From Cupriavidus agavae (GTDB taxonomy: Bacteria; Pseudomonadota; Gammaproteobacteria; Burkholderiales; Burkholderiaceae): a stretch of 64,000 nucleotides of DNA. The translations under genes were made by a program, and so were the position numbers. The stretch spans positions 124,001 through 188,000 of the forward strand of contig NZ_SGXM01000002.1 of assembly GCF_004217045.1 (NCBI RefSeq), written 5' to 3'. The notes beneath the pieces were generated by a model. It worked only from the letters and a program-made list of their open reading frames with translations, was not told the DNA's origin and did not search any database. This document shows, piece by piece, positions 33,310 through 42,438 of this stretch. How positions within the stretch are numbered: the stretch's first letter is position 1; every line of letters starts with the position of its first letter.

Positions 33310-33738
33310 ATGTTCGTGGACCGCACCGAAATCCTCAACGCCGCCAAGGCACTGCGCGCCAGCCAGGAAGAAGCCAAATACAGCAAACTCGTCGCGCTCG
33401 CGAACAAGCAACTCAAGGCAATGCAGACGGCTATCCTGAAGGGGAAGGAGGAGTTCGAGACCACCCTGATCCTCGATATCAGCGACGAGAATCCCGAGAC
33501 GGCTCTGGAGCCACGCGCCCATCGGCTGGCAGACGACCTCCGCGCGCAGGGCTACACCGCAACGGTCACCACGTTCGCCGAAGCCAGCGCCGACCGCAAG
33601 AACTGGACGCCGAACATCACGGTGGTCATCGGTCTCGGCGACATTGCCGCCGAAGGCGAGAATGCAACGGCGGTAGCCATGGCGACGGAAGATTCGGACC
33701 TCGTGCTGGCCGGCGAGGCTACCAGCGAAACGGCCTGA
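33310..33738 (+). CDS. Unknown 142-residue protein, probably SOS-induced
   Basis: A soluble acidic protein without signal peptide. N-terminal helix with many charged residues (RTEILNAAKALRASQEEAKYSKLVALANKQLKAMQTAILKGKEEF), then an alternating alpha/beta segment (TLILDISDEN; HRLADDLRAQGYTATVTTFAE; NITVVIGLGD) and an acidic Ala-rich tail. I recognise no family, and it is not SulA, ImuA, UmuD or TisB by eye. It is preceded by a perfect LexA box inside its promoter, which predicts induction by DNA damage. Confidence 0.75.
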   Translation: MFVDRTEILNAAKALRASQEEAKYSKLVALANKQLKAMQTAILKGKEEFETTLILDISDENPETALEPRAHRLADDLRAQGYTATVTTFAEASADRKNWTPNITVVIGLGDIAAEGENATAVAMATEDSDLVLAGEATSETA

Positions 33739-33771
33739 CGGCGGTTCACGGCGATTGTTGAAGCGTGCAAG

Positions 33772-34743
33772 TCAGGACAGATAGGTCTGCCCCGCCCTCT
33801 CGCCTTCGGCCTCCCTCACCTGCGCCCGCCATCGCCCGGGGGTGGTGCCCGTGGATTTGCGGAAGACGTTGGTGAAATGCGCCTGCGAGTGGAACCCGGT
33901 CCGCATGGCGACGTCTGCCAGGGCGAGACGTCCTTCCGTCAGCAGCCGCCGGGCGATGTCCAGCCGGGCTTCAGTGAGATAGGTATGTGGGGTCATGCCG
34001 GTTGCGAGCAGAAACTGCGCGGCGAAGTGCATGCGGCTGAGTCCGGCCTGATCGGCCATGGCCTGTAGCGAAACCGTCTCGGCAACGTTCTCGCCGATGA
34101 AGTCCAACACCTTGCGCAGCCGCCAGGTCTGCAGCCCGGCATGCCTGTCCGTGGCTTGCGATTGCAGTTGGGCGCGCACGAGATAGGTGATGACGGTCTG
34201 ACAGGCGTGGTCGATGAACGGCGTGGCCGAGGCATCCTGCAGGCTCGCCGCTTCAGACAGCGCGCCGACAAAACGTCCGAGGATCGGGTCGGCACGAAAA
34301 CTCGGGTCCTCCAGCGTGAATCCGGCCGGAATGTGCTGGCCGCACCGGTGCAGCGTGTCATGCATCGTGGCAGCAGGTACGTAGAGCAGCACCGATTCCA
34401 CCGGACGCTCGAACCGGCACCGCACCCGCTCTCCCGGTGGCGTCACCTGCGCGGCGCCGAACTGGCCGCCCCGTGTGAAAACGGCTGCCCCACCCATGTG
34501 ATAGTCGACGACCGTATCGGAAAGCAGGATCTCGATCGTGTAGTGCGCGTTCAGCAGCGGCGACGTCAGGGTGCGGGGCTCGCGGCGCCGGTCGATCCAT
34601 CTGCCCCAGGCGCACATTGGCACCCTGCCGTCGCGCAGCAGGCGCGAATGCCTGCGCCACGCAGCGTCTTCGCCAGCGGATGCGGCGTGCGGGTGAGCGG
34701 CGATCGGGGCAATGGCATCGACACGGACGGAAGACAGGTCCAT
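33772..34743 (-). CDS. AraC-family regulator
   Basis: A 323-residue regulator with an N-terminal effector/dimer domain of the AraC-binding-like type and a C-terminal double HTH (VAETVSLQAMADQAGLSRMHFAAQFLLATGMTPHTYLTEARLDIARRLL; LADVAMRTGFHSQAHFTNVFRKSTGTTPGRWR). It ends 34 bases from the convergent LexA-box gene. Its target is not obvious; the LysR gene downstream on the left and the oxidoreductase beyond are candidates. Confidence 0.93.
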   Translation of the reverse strand: MDLSSVRVDAIAPIAAHPHAASAGEDAAWRRHSRLLRDGRVPMCAWGRWIDRRREPRTLTSPLLNAHYTIEILLSDTVVDYHMGGAAVFTRGGQFGAAQVTPPGERVRCRFERPVESVLLYVPAATMHDTLHRCGQHIPAGFTLEDPSFRADPILGRFVGALSEAASLQDASATPFIDHACQTVITYLVRAQLQSQATDRHAGLQTWRLRKVLDFIGENVAETVSLQAMADQAGLSRMHFAAQFLLATGMTPHTYLTEARLDIARRLLTEGRLALADVAMRTGFHSQAHFTNVFRKSTGTTPGRWRAQVREAEGERAGQTYLS

Positions 34744-34842
34744 AGGCTGGGCTTATAGGTTGGGTTCCCAGCCATTCTGGTAAACCCCTCGCCGCAACGC
34801 AATATGGCCGGCCGAGGTGGTCGATAAGCTGTGCTTATATCC

Positions 34843-35757
34843 TCAGGCGGCCATCCTGGCGGCCAATGCGGAAGACTCCTGCGCAAGCTGGAGGCGCATC
34901 TGCCGGATCACGCCCTTGGCGTGTTCAGAGAGCGGCGAGCCGGCGCGAAAGGCGATGACGCTGTTCAGCACCACGTCCACCGACAGCGGCCGGATTGTCA
35001 GCCCCCTGTCCAGATAGTCGGCAGCCACCAGCGGGTGTGATACCCCGACGCCCACCCCTGCCAGCGCCAGCTCGCAGACCGTGTGCGAATTGGGCGTTTC
35101 CACCAGCGGTTTCAGGAAAACACCAGTTTCGCCGAAGCGGGCCTCGAGTGAAATGCGCGTCGGGTCCGCCGAGTTCAGCGCGATGAACGGTTGCCGCTCA
35201 AGGTCCTGCGGAGCCACCGTCCGGCGCCGGGCCAGCGGGTGGCCATCGCGCATCACCGCTACCGCGTGTAGCTGGGCGAATGGCGAATGCTCCAACCCGG
35301 CCATGGACATGCCGGCCGCCATCAGTCCGAAATCCACCTTGCCGGCGGACACCGTTTCGTGAACCTGGTGCGTGTTCATGACCTGAAGCGACACCTGCAC
35401 GCCCCGCTTTGCTGCTTCGAAGGCGGCAATCGTGCGCGAGATGAAACCGAGGCCGAAGGCCGGATTGATGGCGACTGTCAGGCGCCCGAGCCCGTAGGAC
35501 CGAAGGCTCCGGATGCGATGTTCGATGTATTCGTAGCCGGCAAAGAACCGGTCGACGTCGTTCATCAGTGCGCTGGCCGCCGACGTGGGTTCGAGCCGGC
35601 CGCGCGTTCTGGAAAACAGGCTGACGGCGGCGGCGGTTTCGAGCTTGCGGATGGCCTGGCTGACGGCCGGCTGGGAGACGCCGAGCAGGACGGCCGCCTT
35701 GCTCATGCTGCCCGATGTCATCACCGCCCGGAAAATCTCGATCTCGCGTATGCCCAT
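34843..35757 (-). CDS. LysR-family regulator
   Basis: A 304-residue LysR protein: EIEIFRAVMTSGSMSKAAVLLGVSQPAVSQAIRKLE forms the winged HTH in two segments, followed by a substrate domain (RLTVAINPAFGLGFISRTI; ELALAGVGVGVSHPLVAADYLD). This HTH is close to that of OccR/NocR-like or amino-acid-catabolism LysR proteins. It follows the oxidoreductase gene (35823) on the same strand by 65 bases and could regulate it. Confidence 0.92.
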   Translation of the reverse strand: MGIREIEIFRAVMTSGSMSKAAVLLGVSQPAVSQAIRKLETAAAVSLFSRTRGRLEPTSAASALMNDVDRFFAGYEYIEHRIRSLRSYGLGRLTVAINPAFGLGFISRTIAAFEAAKRGVQVSLQVMNTHQVHETVSAGKVDFGLMAAGMSMAGLEHSPFAQLHAVAVMRDGHPLARRRTVAPQDLERQPFIALNSADPTRISLEARFGETGVFLKPLVETPNSHTVCELALAGVGVGVSHPLVAADYLDRGLTIRPLSVDVVLNSVIAFRAGSPLSEHAKGVIRQMRLQLAQESSALAARMAA

Positions 35758-35822
35758 GTCTGTTTGTCTCCCGCCGAAGGCGCGGGCACTAGCTTACCTC
35801 AGCGTGGCAGGCGAGCCAGCCG

Positions 35823-37907
35823 TCAAAGGTCGAGCAGCAGGCGCGCCGCGCCGCCCGATGCCTGGTCAGCCGGCACGGCGCAGCAGATCAGCGCTTCATC
35901 GTTGCCGGTGCTGAAGGCCGGCGCCGTCAGATAGGCCACCGCGCCCTCGACGATCCTGGTACGGCAAGTGCCGCAAGTGCCGCCACGGCAGCTGAACTCG
36001 GGGCTCAGGCCGCGAGACTCGGCAAGATCCAGCAGCGTGCCATCGGCGGGGCTCCAGCGCGCCTCCTTGCCGGAGCGGACGAACGCGACCGGCGTGGGCA
36101 CCTGTGCGGGGCGGCGGACCGGCGCTGTCTGCGGGGCGGCGGCGTCCTGCCGCCGCGCGAGGCCAGCGGGCCCGAATGCCTCAGCGTGAATGCGCGAATC
36201 GGCAATGTTGAGGTCGCGCAGCCCTTCGTACGTGGCCTGCATGAATCCGGGCGGTCCACAGAGATAGAAGTCGTAGTCGTCGAACGGCAAGGTGCGCCGC
36301 AACAGCGCCACGTCGATGCGTCCGGCGATGTCGTAATCCATGCCTTCCACGGCGTCCCCAGCTTCGGACAACACCTGCACCACACGCACCTTGCCCTCGG
36401 CCGCTTCAGCCAGACGCCGCAGTTCCCCGGTGAACGCGCGCTCGCCGAGCGACCTTGCGGACTGGAACACCCACGTCTGGCGCACCCTGCGCTTGCGCAG
36501 CCCTTCATACACCACGTGCCGGAGCATTGCCAGCAGCGGCGTGATGCCGACCCCGGCAGCGAGGAACACCGCGGGCCGGCGCTCGGCAGCATCCACGACG
36601 AACTGTCCGGCCGGCGCACGCGCGTCGATCACGCTGCCCACCTGCAAGCTGTCGTGAAGAAACGCAGAAACCAGCCCCTCACGCTTCACGCTGATCCGGT
36701 AGTGGCCGTCCGAGGGCGCGACCGAGATCGTATAGGTCCGGATGACAGGCTTGCCACACGCCGGCGGCGTAACCCGGATCGGCAGATGCTGCCCGGCCAG
36801 GTGCGGGACGAGTCCGGCGCCATCGGCGGGCTGCAGATGGAACGACCGGATCGTCGACGACTCGTCGACAATGTCGATGACGCGGAACGGCCGCCACGCG
36901 TTGGCCAGGGCCGCCGCCTGGATCCGCTCCGCGGCCTGTTCCCAGCTTCCGGTCATCAACGAGTTGGGCGACCAGCCGTCCGGCAGAAACTTCCAGCGAA
37001 GCGGGAGCGCTGCGGGGCGGAACACGACCTGTTGCGGCGTGAAGTGCCACAGTCGCTCGGCGCCCTGGAAGGCGCCGATCTCGGGGTGGTCGAGCGTGAC
37101 CGAGGCGGTTCCGCTCAGTTGCAGCATGTCGCCGGTCTCGAAATCGACGAACGCGATGCCCGCGACGGGATTGACGACGAAGTTGCCCAGCGTGGCGAAG
37201 AACAGATTGCCGGCAAAGTCCGGCACGGTCAGCACGCCATCGGCGCCCACACGTACGAATCCGGCTTTGCCGCCCCGGCTCGATACATCAACCTGCCGCA
37301 CGCCGCCGCCCTCGCCTTCGACATACGATGCCACGAACAGCATGTCTGCCGCCGCAATCAGCGCGCGCTCGCGCGGCCCCAGTTCGCCCAGCCGCTGCAC
37401 GGGCGCGGGCGACGGCTCCGACGGGTCGCGCGCAAACGCAGGCTCACGCAGTTGAAGGTACTGCGGACAGTTGCCAAAGCTTTGCGACACCTTCACATCA
37501 AAGCCTGTCGCTGTCCGCTTCGCCACCGCGCCGTTCATCCGGTTGCGCCGGCGGGTCTGGAATTCCACGCCGAGCAGCCCGATCCCGGCCCCCTCGGCCA
37601 AGCCAGCACTGGCCGGATCGCGCGGGTCCGTCATCACCTCGACATGCAGCGTTGTGCTGGTGGGAGACTGCGTGAAGCCCGGCGGGCCGGCGAGCACGGT
37701 GGCCCAGGGCGCGCCAGCTTCGTCCACGGTGCCGAGCACGAGAAACGGAAGCCCCGTGAAGAACTGCCGGTGCTGGTCAGGCATGTAGTCACGGATCACC
37801 CGCCGGCCGACGTCGAGCATCCGTTCGGCGACGCCAAGCGTCCGTTGCATGGTCAGCTCGCCCGCATGCCAGGGCGAAGCCGTCTCGTTCGCGGTATCGG
37901 TTGCCAT
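35823..37907 (-). CDS. Three-part flavin oxidoreductase: FMN-binding PNPOx-like, FNR-like and 2Fe-2S ferredoxin
   Basis: A 694-residue fusion. Residues about 1-330: pyridoxamine-phosphate-oxidase-like FMN-binding split barrel (FLVLGTVDEAGAPWATVLAG; FFATLGNFVVNPVAGIAFVDFETGD). About 340-580: ferredoxin-NADP reductase-type FAD/NAD domains (RTYTISVAPSDGHYRISVKREG; FLAAGVGITPLLAMLRH; DFYLCGPPGFMQ). Last about 90: plant-type 2Fe-2S domain with FSCRGGTCGTCRTRI and a fourth Cys in ALICCAVP. This would pass electrons from NAD(P)H through FAD and Fe-S, probably to FMN or an acceptor. No oxygenase partner gene is adjacent. A GST gene lies just upstream on the same strand of the genome. Confidence 0.92.
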   Translation of the reverse strand: MATDTANETASPWHAGELTMQRTLGVAERMLDVGRRVIRDYMPDQHRQFFTGLPFLVLGTVDEAGAPWATVLAGPPGFTQSPTSTTLHVEVMTDPRDPASAGLAEGAGIGLLGVEFQTRRRNRMNGAVAKRTATGFDVKVSQSFGNCPQYLQLREPAFARDPSEPSPAPVQRLGELGPRERALIAAADMLFVASYVEGEGGGVRQVDVSSRGGKAGFVRVGADGVLTVPDFAGNLFFATLGNFVVNPVAGIAFVDFETGDMLQLSGTASVTLDHPEIGAFQGAERLWHFTPQQVVFRPAALPLRWKFLPDGWSPNSLMTGSWEQAAERIQAAALANAWRPFRVIDIVDESSTIRSFHLQPADGAGLVPHLAGQHLPIRVTPPACGKPVIRTYTISVAPSDGHYRISVKREGLVSAFLHDSLQVGSVIDARAPAGQFVVDAAERRPAVFLAAGVGITPLLAMLRHVVYEGLRKRRVRQTWVFQSARSLGERAFTGELRRLAEAAEGKVRVVQVLSEAGDAVEGMDYDIAGRIDVALLRRTLPFDDYDFYLCGPPGFMQATYEGLRDLNIADSRIHAEAFGPAGLARRQDAAAPQTAPVRRPAQVPTPVAFVRSGKEARWSPADGTLLDLAESRGLSPEFSCRGGTCGTCRTRIVEGAVAYLTAPAFSTGNDEALICCAVPADQASGGAARLLLDL

Positions 37908-37951
37908 CGCCGGCCTCCATCGGGTTGCGGGTGTGTTCGACTCGGGCAGGC

Positions 37952-38569
37952 TTACTTTTCGGCCGCAAGCCCGACCGGCGTCTTGGCAAACGGCACGAAG
38001 CCGGGCAGGGATTCGATCCGCTGCAGCCAGGCATTGACGCTCCGATAGCCCGAAAGATCGACGTTTCCTTCCGGCGCGCGTGCAATGTAGCCATACAGTG
38101 CCACGTCGGCGATGGTGGGATGGTCCAGCGCCAGGAAGGTGCGGCCCTCAAGCTCCGCATCGATCAGCTTCAGGATCGCGTGCGACCGGCCAATCACTTC
38201 GTCTGCGTTGTAGCGCGCGCCGAAGACCGTGATCAGCCGCGCTGCGGCGGGCCCGTAGGCCACTTCACCGGCCGCGATGGACAGCCAGCGGTGCACGGCG
38301 GCGGCCGGCAGCGGCGCTTCGGGCAGCCAATCCGTCTTGCCAAGCTTCTTCGCCAGGTAGACCAGGATTGCGTTCGAATCGGCGATGACATCCTGTCCGT
38401 CGACCAGCACCGGCACCTGTCCGAAGCGGTTCAGCTTCAGGTACTCCGGAGATTTGTGCGCCCCGGCCGCGAGATCGACTTCGATCGCCTCGTGATCCAC
38501 GTCGAGCAGCGACAAGAGCAGGCGCACGCGGTGCGAATGGCCAGACAGGTGATGGTAGTAAAGCTTCAT
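37952..38569 (-). CDS. Glutathione S-transferase
   Basis: A 205-residue GST. Thioredoxin-fold N-terminal domain ([45 protein letters not shown], the glutathione-binding loop) and all-helical C-terminal domain with the N-capping motif [14 protein letters not shown]. Cytoplasmic; conjugates or exchanges glutathione with an unknown electrophile. The ATG at 38569 gives the standard start. It lies 44 bases before the flavin oxidoreductase gene, so the two may form an operon for detoxification or redox. Confidence 0.93.
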   Translation of the reverse strand: MKLYYHHLSGHSHRVRLLLSLLDVDHEAIEVDLAAGAHKSPEYLKLNRFGQVPVLVDGQDVIADSNAILVYLAKKLGKTDWLPEAPLPAAAVHRWLSIAAGEVAYGPAAARLITVFGARYNADEVIGRSHAILKLIDAELEGRTFLALDHPTIADVALYGYIARAPEGNVDLSGYRSVNAWLQRIESLPGFVPFAKTPVGLAAEK

Positions 38570-38704
38570 GGCGGCAATCCCCGAAGTAGGTTGGTCCTTG
38601 GCCTGCAATCGCGCTGATGGGGCACGATCCGGGCGCACGGCAGGTCGGGCCGGCGCAGGCGCAAGACTAGTTCCGAGGGCCGCCCCCCGTATTGCAAGTT
38701 CGCA

Positions 38705-38739
38705 CGGGCCGCATCGCAATGTCACGGCGATGCGGCCCG
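38705..38739 (-). terminator. Strong hairpin after the gamma-glutamyltransferase gene
   Basis: A perfect 13-bp stem, CGGGCCGCATCGC paired with GCGATGCGGCCCG, around a 9-base loop, 18 bases after the GGT stop. There is no T-run on the minus strand, so termination may be Rho-assisted. It separates the GGT and GST transcripts. Confidence 0.6.
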
Positions 38740-38756
38740 GCTCCCCTGCGACAAAC

Positions 38757-40382
38757 CTACCCCAACGATTCCACCGAGTACGCCACCCCGTCGCGGCCGG
38801 GGTCGGCGCCGCCTTCGAGACGACCTTCGTCGATCCGCACTGCGTGCACCCATCCGATCGTGTAGTTGTACGGGTTGCGGATCACTTCATAGCCGGCCTG
38901 TTCGAGCTCGCGGGCCACCGCGCGCGGCACGCGGTTGCAGATATCGATGGCGTTGCTGGTCGAGGAGAAGCGTGGTGCCGAGACGGCATCCTGCATCGTC
39001 ATGCCACGGTCCACCACATTCAGGATGGCCTGCAACACACCCATGGCGATCTGCGTGCCCCCCGGCGCGCCCAGGACAATCTCCGGCTTGCCGTCGCGGA
39101 ACACGATTGTCGGGCACGACGACGTGAAACGCCGCTTGCCCGGGGCAATGCTGCCGGCGCGCCCCGGCCGGGGATCGAACACGCCCATGCAGCCGTTGTA
39201 CATGAACCCGAGCCCAGGGGTGATGGCCCCCGCCGGCATGGCGAGCGAATGGGTCAGCGAGACGCAATTGCCTTCGCCATCCACCACCGAAAGGTGGGTC
39301 GTGTCGCGCGGCACCGCGTGCCCGGGGTTCACGCGCGTGACTTCCACGCGATGCCCGCGCCGGATGGCCTCCGCCGTGGCTGCCGCACGTTCGGCCGAGA
39401 GAAGCTGGTCAAGCGGCACGTCAACGAACGCCGGATCGCCGATATGGCGGTCCTTGTCGACGGTGGCCTGTTTCATGACCTCGCATAGCAGCGTAATATA
39501 CGCGGGCGAATTGTGCGGCACCGACGCGAGGTCGAACTGATCGAGCGCATGGAGCATTTCCAGCAGCATGGCGCCACCGCCGGGCGGCTGGTTGGTTGCC
39601 ACGATACGGTCGCGGTAGCGCCCGAACAGCGGTTTCTGCCGCACCACCTGATAGGCTTCGAGGTCGGACGTCGAGATCAACCCGCCATGGCGCCGCATGT
39701 CCTCGACGATAGCGGCGGCGATTTCACCATGATAGAAATCGCCTGCCCCCGCCCGGCCAATGCGTTCGAGCACGTTGGCCATGTCGCCGTTGACGATGGG
39801 CGTGCCGATCGGTTTCGGGCTGCCATCCTCGCGGCAGTAGAGGGCCCGGCCAGAGGCGCTGAAGGCCAGCCGCTCGCGATTGCTGGCACGCCCCAGCGTT
39901 GCCTCGTCATTCCAGAACGCATACATGCCAGGGCGGACGAAATACCCGTTCCGCGCCCAGTCCACCGCCGGCGCCACAACCTCGGCCCATGGCAGCCTGC
40001 CGTGCGCGCTGTGCATCGCCTCCAGGCCGCGCAACGTGCCGGGCGTGGCGATGGACTGGTAGCCGATATCGTTGAGCCGGTCCCGGATGAAGAAGCCGAA
40101 GCCATCGCGCGCCTCGCCTTCGAGCAAGTCCGCCCACATGTCCGGGCGCGCTGCGCCAGGCGCCGTCGCATGGAAATCAAAGTACTCGTGCGCCTTGCTG
40201 CCCGGCATGTAGACCGCCGCCGTGCCGAACCCGGCAATCCCGCACATGAGCGGGTCCACCACGGTCTGCGCCAGCGCGCACGCCACTGCCGCATCCACGG
40301 CATTGCCGCCGGCCTTCAGGATTTCCGCCCCCGATTCCGCCGCCTCGGGCTGCGGGCAGACCACCATTCCGCGCGTGCTCAT
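38757..40382 (-). CDS. Gamma-glutamyltransferase-family protein, cytoplasmic type
   Basis: A 541-residue Ntn-hydrolase of the GGT family. The small-subunit nucleophile is the Thr in [22 protein letters not shown]; other markers are [29 protein letters not shown] and [24 protein letters not shown]. There is no signal peptide, unlike the periplasmic E. coli enzyme, so it belongs to the cytoplasmic GGT-like group and may hydrolyse gamma-glutamyl or other amide substrates. The ATG at 40382 lies two bases after the Bug receptor stop; a strong hairpin follows its stop. The Bug ligand may be its substrate. Confidence 0.92.
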   Translation of the reverse strand: MSTRGMVVCPQPEAAESGAEILKAGGNAVDAAVACALAQTVVDPLMCGIAGFGTAAVYMPGSKAHEYFDFHATAPGAARPDMWADLLEGEARDGFGFFIRDRLNDIGYQSIATPGTLRGLEAMHSAHGRLPWAEVVAPAVDWARNGYFVRPGMYAFWNDEATLGRASNRERLAFSASGRALYCREDGSPKPIGTPIVNGDMANVLERIGRAGAGDFYHGEIAAAIVEDMRRHGGLISTSDLEAYQVVRQKPLFGRYRDRIVATNQPPGGGAMLLEMLHALDQFDLASVPHNSPAYITLLCEVMKQATVDKDRHIGDPAFVDVPLDQLLSAERAAATAEAIRRGHRVEVTRVNPGHAVPRDTTHLSVVDGEGNCVSLTHSLAMPAGAITPGLGFMYNGCMGVFDPRPGRAGSIAPGKRRFTSSCPTIVFRDGKPEIVLGAPGGTQIAMGVLQAILNVVDRGMTMQDAVSAPRFSSTSNAIDICNRVPRAVARELEQAGYEVIRNPYNYTIGWVHAVRIDEGRLEGGADPGRDGVAYSVESLG

Positions 40383-40384
40383 GG

Positions 40385-41368
40385 TCAGTTCGCCTTGAAA
40401 TCGACGTCGGACATGGCGCTCTGCAGGCGCGCGGTATCGCGCTCCGTCAGCTGCATCAGCAGGTTCGACGGCCCCGGCATCGGGATCACCTGCATCGTCT
40501 TCATTTTCTGCAGCACGGCCTTGTCGGTCAGGAACGTCTGCGACGCGGCGTGCAGGCGACGGATTGTCTCGGCCGGCGTGCCGGCCCGGGCCGCAATGCC
40601 CATCCAGCCCAGATCGTCGAAGCCGGTCAGTCCCAGTTCCGAGGCGGTGGGAACGTTGGGAAGCTCTGGCACCCGCTTGGGCGAGAACAGAACCAGCGGT
40701 GCCAGCTTGCCGGCCTGGATCTGCGGCGTCGCGGAGGACACGGTGGGCGCCATGACCTGGGTCTGCCCGCTGACCGTCCCCACGATGCCATCCGGCTCGC
40801 CCTTGTACGGTACATGCGTCATGCGGAGCTTCTGGTTCTTCTGGAACAGCTCGACGATGACATGCGTGGAGTTCCCCCTGCCGGACGAGGCAAAGTTGAT
40901 CGCATCGGGCTTCGCCCGTGCCATGGCTTCCAGGTCCTGCAGCGTGCGGATACCGGACTGCGGGTTGGCCACGAGCACGAACGGCGTGGTCGTCAGCACC
41001 GCCACCGGTGCGAAGTCGACCTCGGGCTTGTAGGCCAGCGGCGCGTAGGCGAACTTGTTCAGCACCATCTGCGACACGCCCGCCAGGAACAGCGTGCAAC
41101 CGTCAGCCGGCTGGCCGAGCACGTACTTCGCGGCGATGACGCCGCCCGCACCAGCCCTGTTCTCGACGACGATCGTCGTACCCAGTTCGCGGCTGGCCGA
41201 TTCCGCCCACATCCGCGCCAGCGTATCGGTGCCGCCGCCAGCCTGCTGGGAGACCACCAGCCGGATCGGCCGGGTATTGCCTGCCTCGCCGCATGCCCAG
41301 GCCGGCGCGGCAGCCCCCAATGCCAGTGCAGCAGCAAACACCCTCTCTCGAACGGAGATTTTCCTCAT
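40385..41368 (-). CDS. Bug-family periplasmic receptor (TctC-like)
   Basis: A 327-residue tripartite-tricarboxylate-type binding protein with signal peptide (VFAAALALGAAAPAWA) and the family motifs IRLVVSQQAGGGTDTLARMWAES, GAGGVIAAKYVLGQPADGCTL and LPNVPTASELGLTGFDDLGW. The usual Pro-Tyr before SxGG is replaced by Ser-Gln-Gln. Paired with a GGT-family gene downstream and a divergent LysR gene, so import of a peptide-like or gamma-glutamyl compound is a reasonable guess. Confidence 0.92.
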   Translation of the reverse strand: MRKISVRERVFAAALALGAAAPAWACGEAGNTRPIRLVVSQQAGGGTDTLARMWAESASRELGTTIVVENRAGAGGVIAAKYVLGQPADGCTLFLAGVSQMVLNKFAYAPLAYKPEVDFAPVAVLTTTPFVLVANPQSGIRTLQDLEAMARAKPDAINFASSGRGNSTHVIVELFQKNQKLRMTHVPYKGEPDGIVGTVSGQTQVMAPTVSSATPQIQAGKLAPLVLFSPKRVPELPNVPTASELGLTGFDDLGWMGIAARAGTPAETIRRLHAASQTFLTDKAVLQKMKTMQVIPMPGPSNLLMQLTERDTARLQSAMSDVDFKAN

Positions 41369-41487
41369 GTCGTATCCTTGTCATCAGTCGTGTCGTGGTT
41401 GCAGTTCGGCCGCTGCTTGCGCATTATCACCACGGTCCTGCTGCGATCGCCAATGAAAACTTCCCAATCAACCATGAGGAATTGCTC

Positions 41488-42438
41488 ATGAACTCGCCCC
41501 AAGACGCCGTGGCGTGGGCGCGCCGGCTCCGTATGCGGCACCTGGAATCGTTCCTGGTGCTCATCGAGGCAGGCACGCTGACGCTGGCGGCTGACCGGCT
41601 CCACATGACCCAGTCGGCCGTCTCGCACTGGCTGAGCGAAATGGAGGATCTGGTCGGTACCCGGCTGGTGCTGCGCGGCAAGCAGGTGCGCCTGACGCCG
41701 GCCGGCGAGGCCGTCCGCAAGCTGGCGCTGCGGGTGCTTGGGGAGGTCAGCCGCACCAATGACGAACTGGCGTCCATCGAGCGCGGCGAAGTCTCGCGGC
41801 TCCATATCGGCAGCGTGACCGCCGGGATCGCGCACCTGTTGCCGCAGGCAATCCTGGCCTTCCAGCAGGTAGAGACGAATGTGGCCTTCCAGGTCTCGGA
41901 AGGCGTTTTCAATACGCTGCTGAGCCGGCTGGAAGAGCGCGACTTCGACCTGATCGTGGGCTCCATCGACGCCCGCGCCTACGGACCCACGCTGGAGCAC
42001 GAGGTGCTGTTCGAGGACGATATTGCGCTCGTGGTCGGGCCTGCGCATCCGCTGGCGGACGCCGCCCAGATCGGCTGGACCGATCTCTACGCATATCCCT
42101 GGGCCATGCCGCCGCGCGACACGCTGATGCGGGTGCGCCTGGAAAACACGCTGCTGGAACGCGGCGGCGCAGGCATCGTGCCGGTGCTGGAGACCGGATC
42201 GGTGATGGTGCTGGAGTCGGTGCTCCACGCCAGCAACTACATCGGTGTCTGTTCGGGGGCGATGGCCCGCCACCTCGTCGACCGTGACCTGGTCCGGCGT
42301 CTGCCGCTCACCGATGTGGGATCGTTTGGCCCGGTCGGCGTGGTGTGGCGGCGTGGCGGCGGCGACGAGACGCTGCTCAAGTTCATCGAAACCCTGCGGC
42401 GGGAGGCGAAGAAAATGGCGCCGGCGGCTCAGGCGTGA
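41488..42438 (+). CDS. LysR-family regulator
   Basis: A 316-residue LysR protein: LRMRHLESFLVLIEAGTLTLAADRLHMTQSAVSHWLSEMEDLVG in two HTH segments, followed by an effector domain (RLHIGSVTAGIAHLLPQAILAF). The ATG at 41488 is supported by GAGGA upstream; a longer frame from 41293 has none and would overlap the Bug signal sequence. It is divergent from the Bug-GGT operon, its probable target. The 3' end overlaps the convergent hydrolase by 10 bases. Confidence 0.92.
   Translation: MNSPQDAVAWARRLRMRHLESFLVLIEAGTLTLAADRLHMTQSAVSHWLSEMEDLVGTRLVLRGKQVRLTPAGEAVRKLALRVLGEVSRTNDELASIERGEVSRLHIGSVTAGIAHLLPQAILAFQQVETNVAFQVSEGVFNTLLSRLEERDFDLIVGSIDARAYGPTLEHEVLFEDDIALVVGPAHPLADAAQIGWTDLYAYPWAMPPRDTLMRVRLENTLLERGGAGIVPVLETGSVMVLESVLHASNYIGVCSGAMARHLVDRDLVRRLPLTDVGSFGPVGVVWRRGGGDETLLKFIETLRREAKKMAPAAQA

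Noticed and set aside
36186..38048. 620-codon open frame on the plus strand
   Set aside because: Antisense to the flavin/Fe-S fusion protein, whose cofactor motifs are clear.
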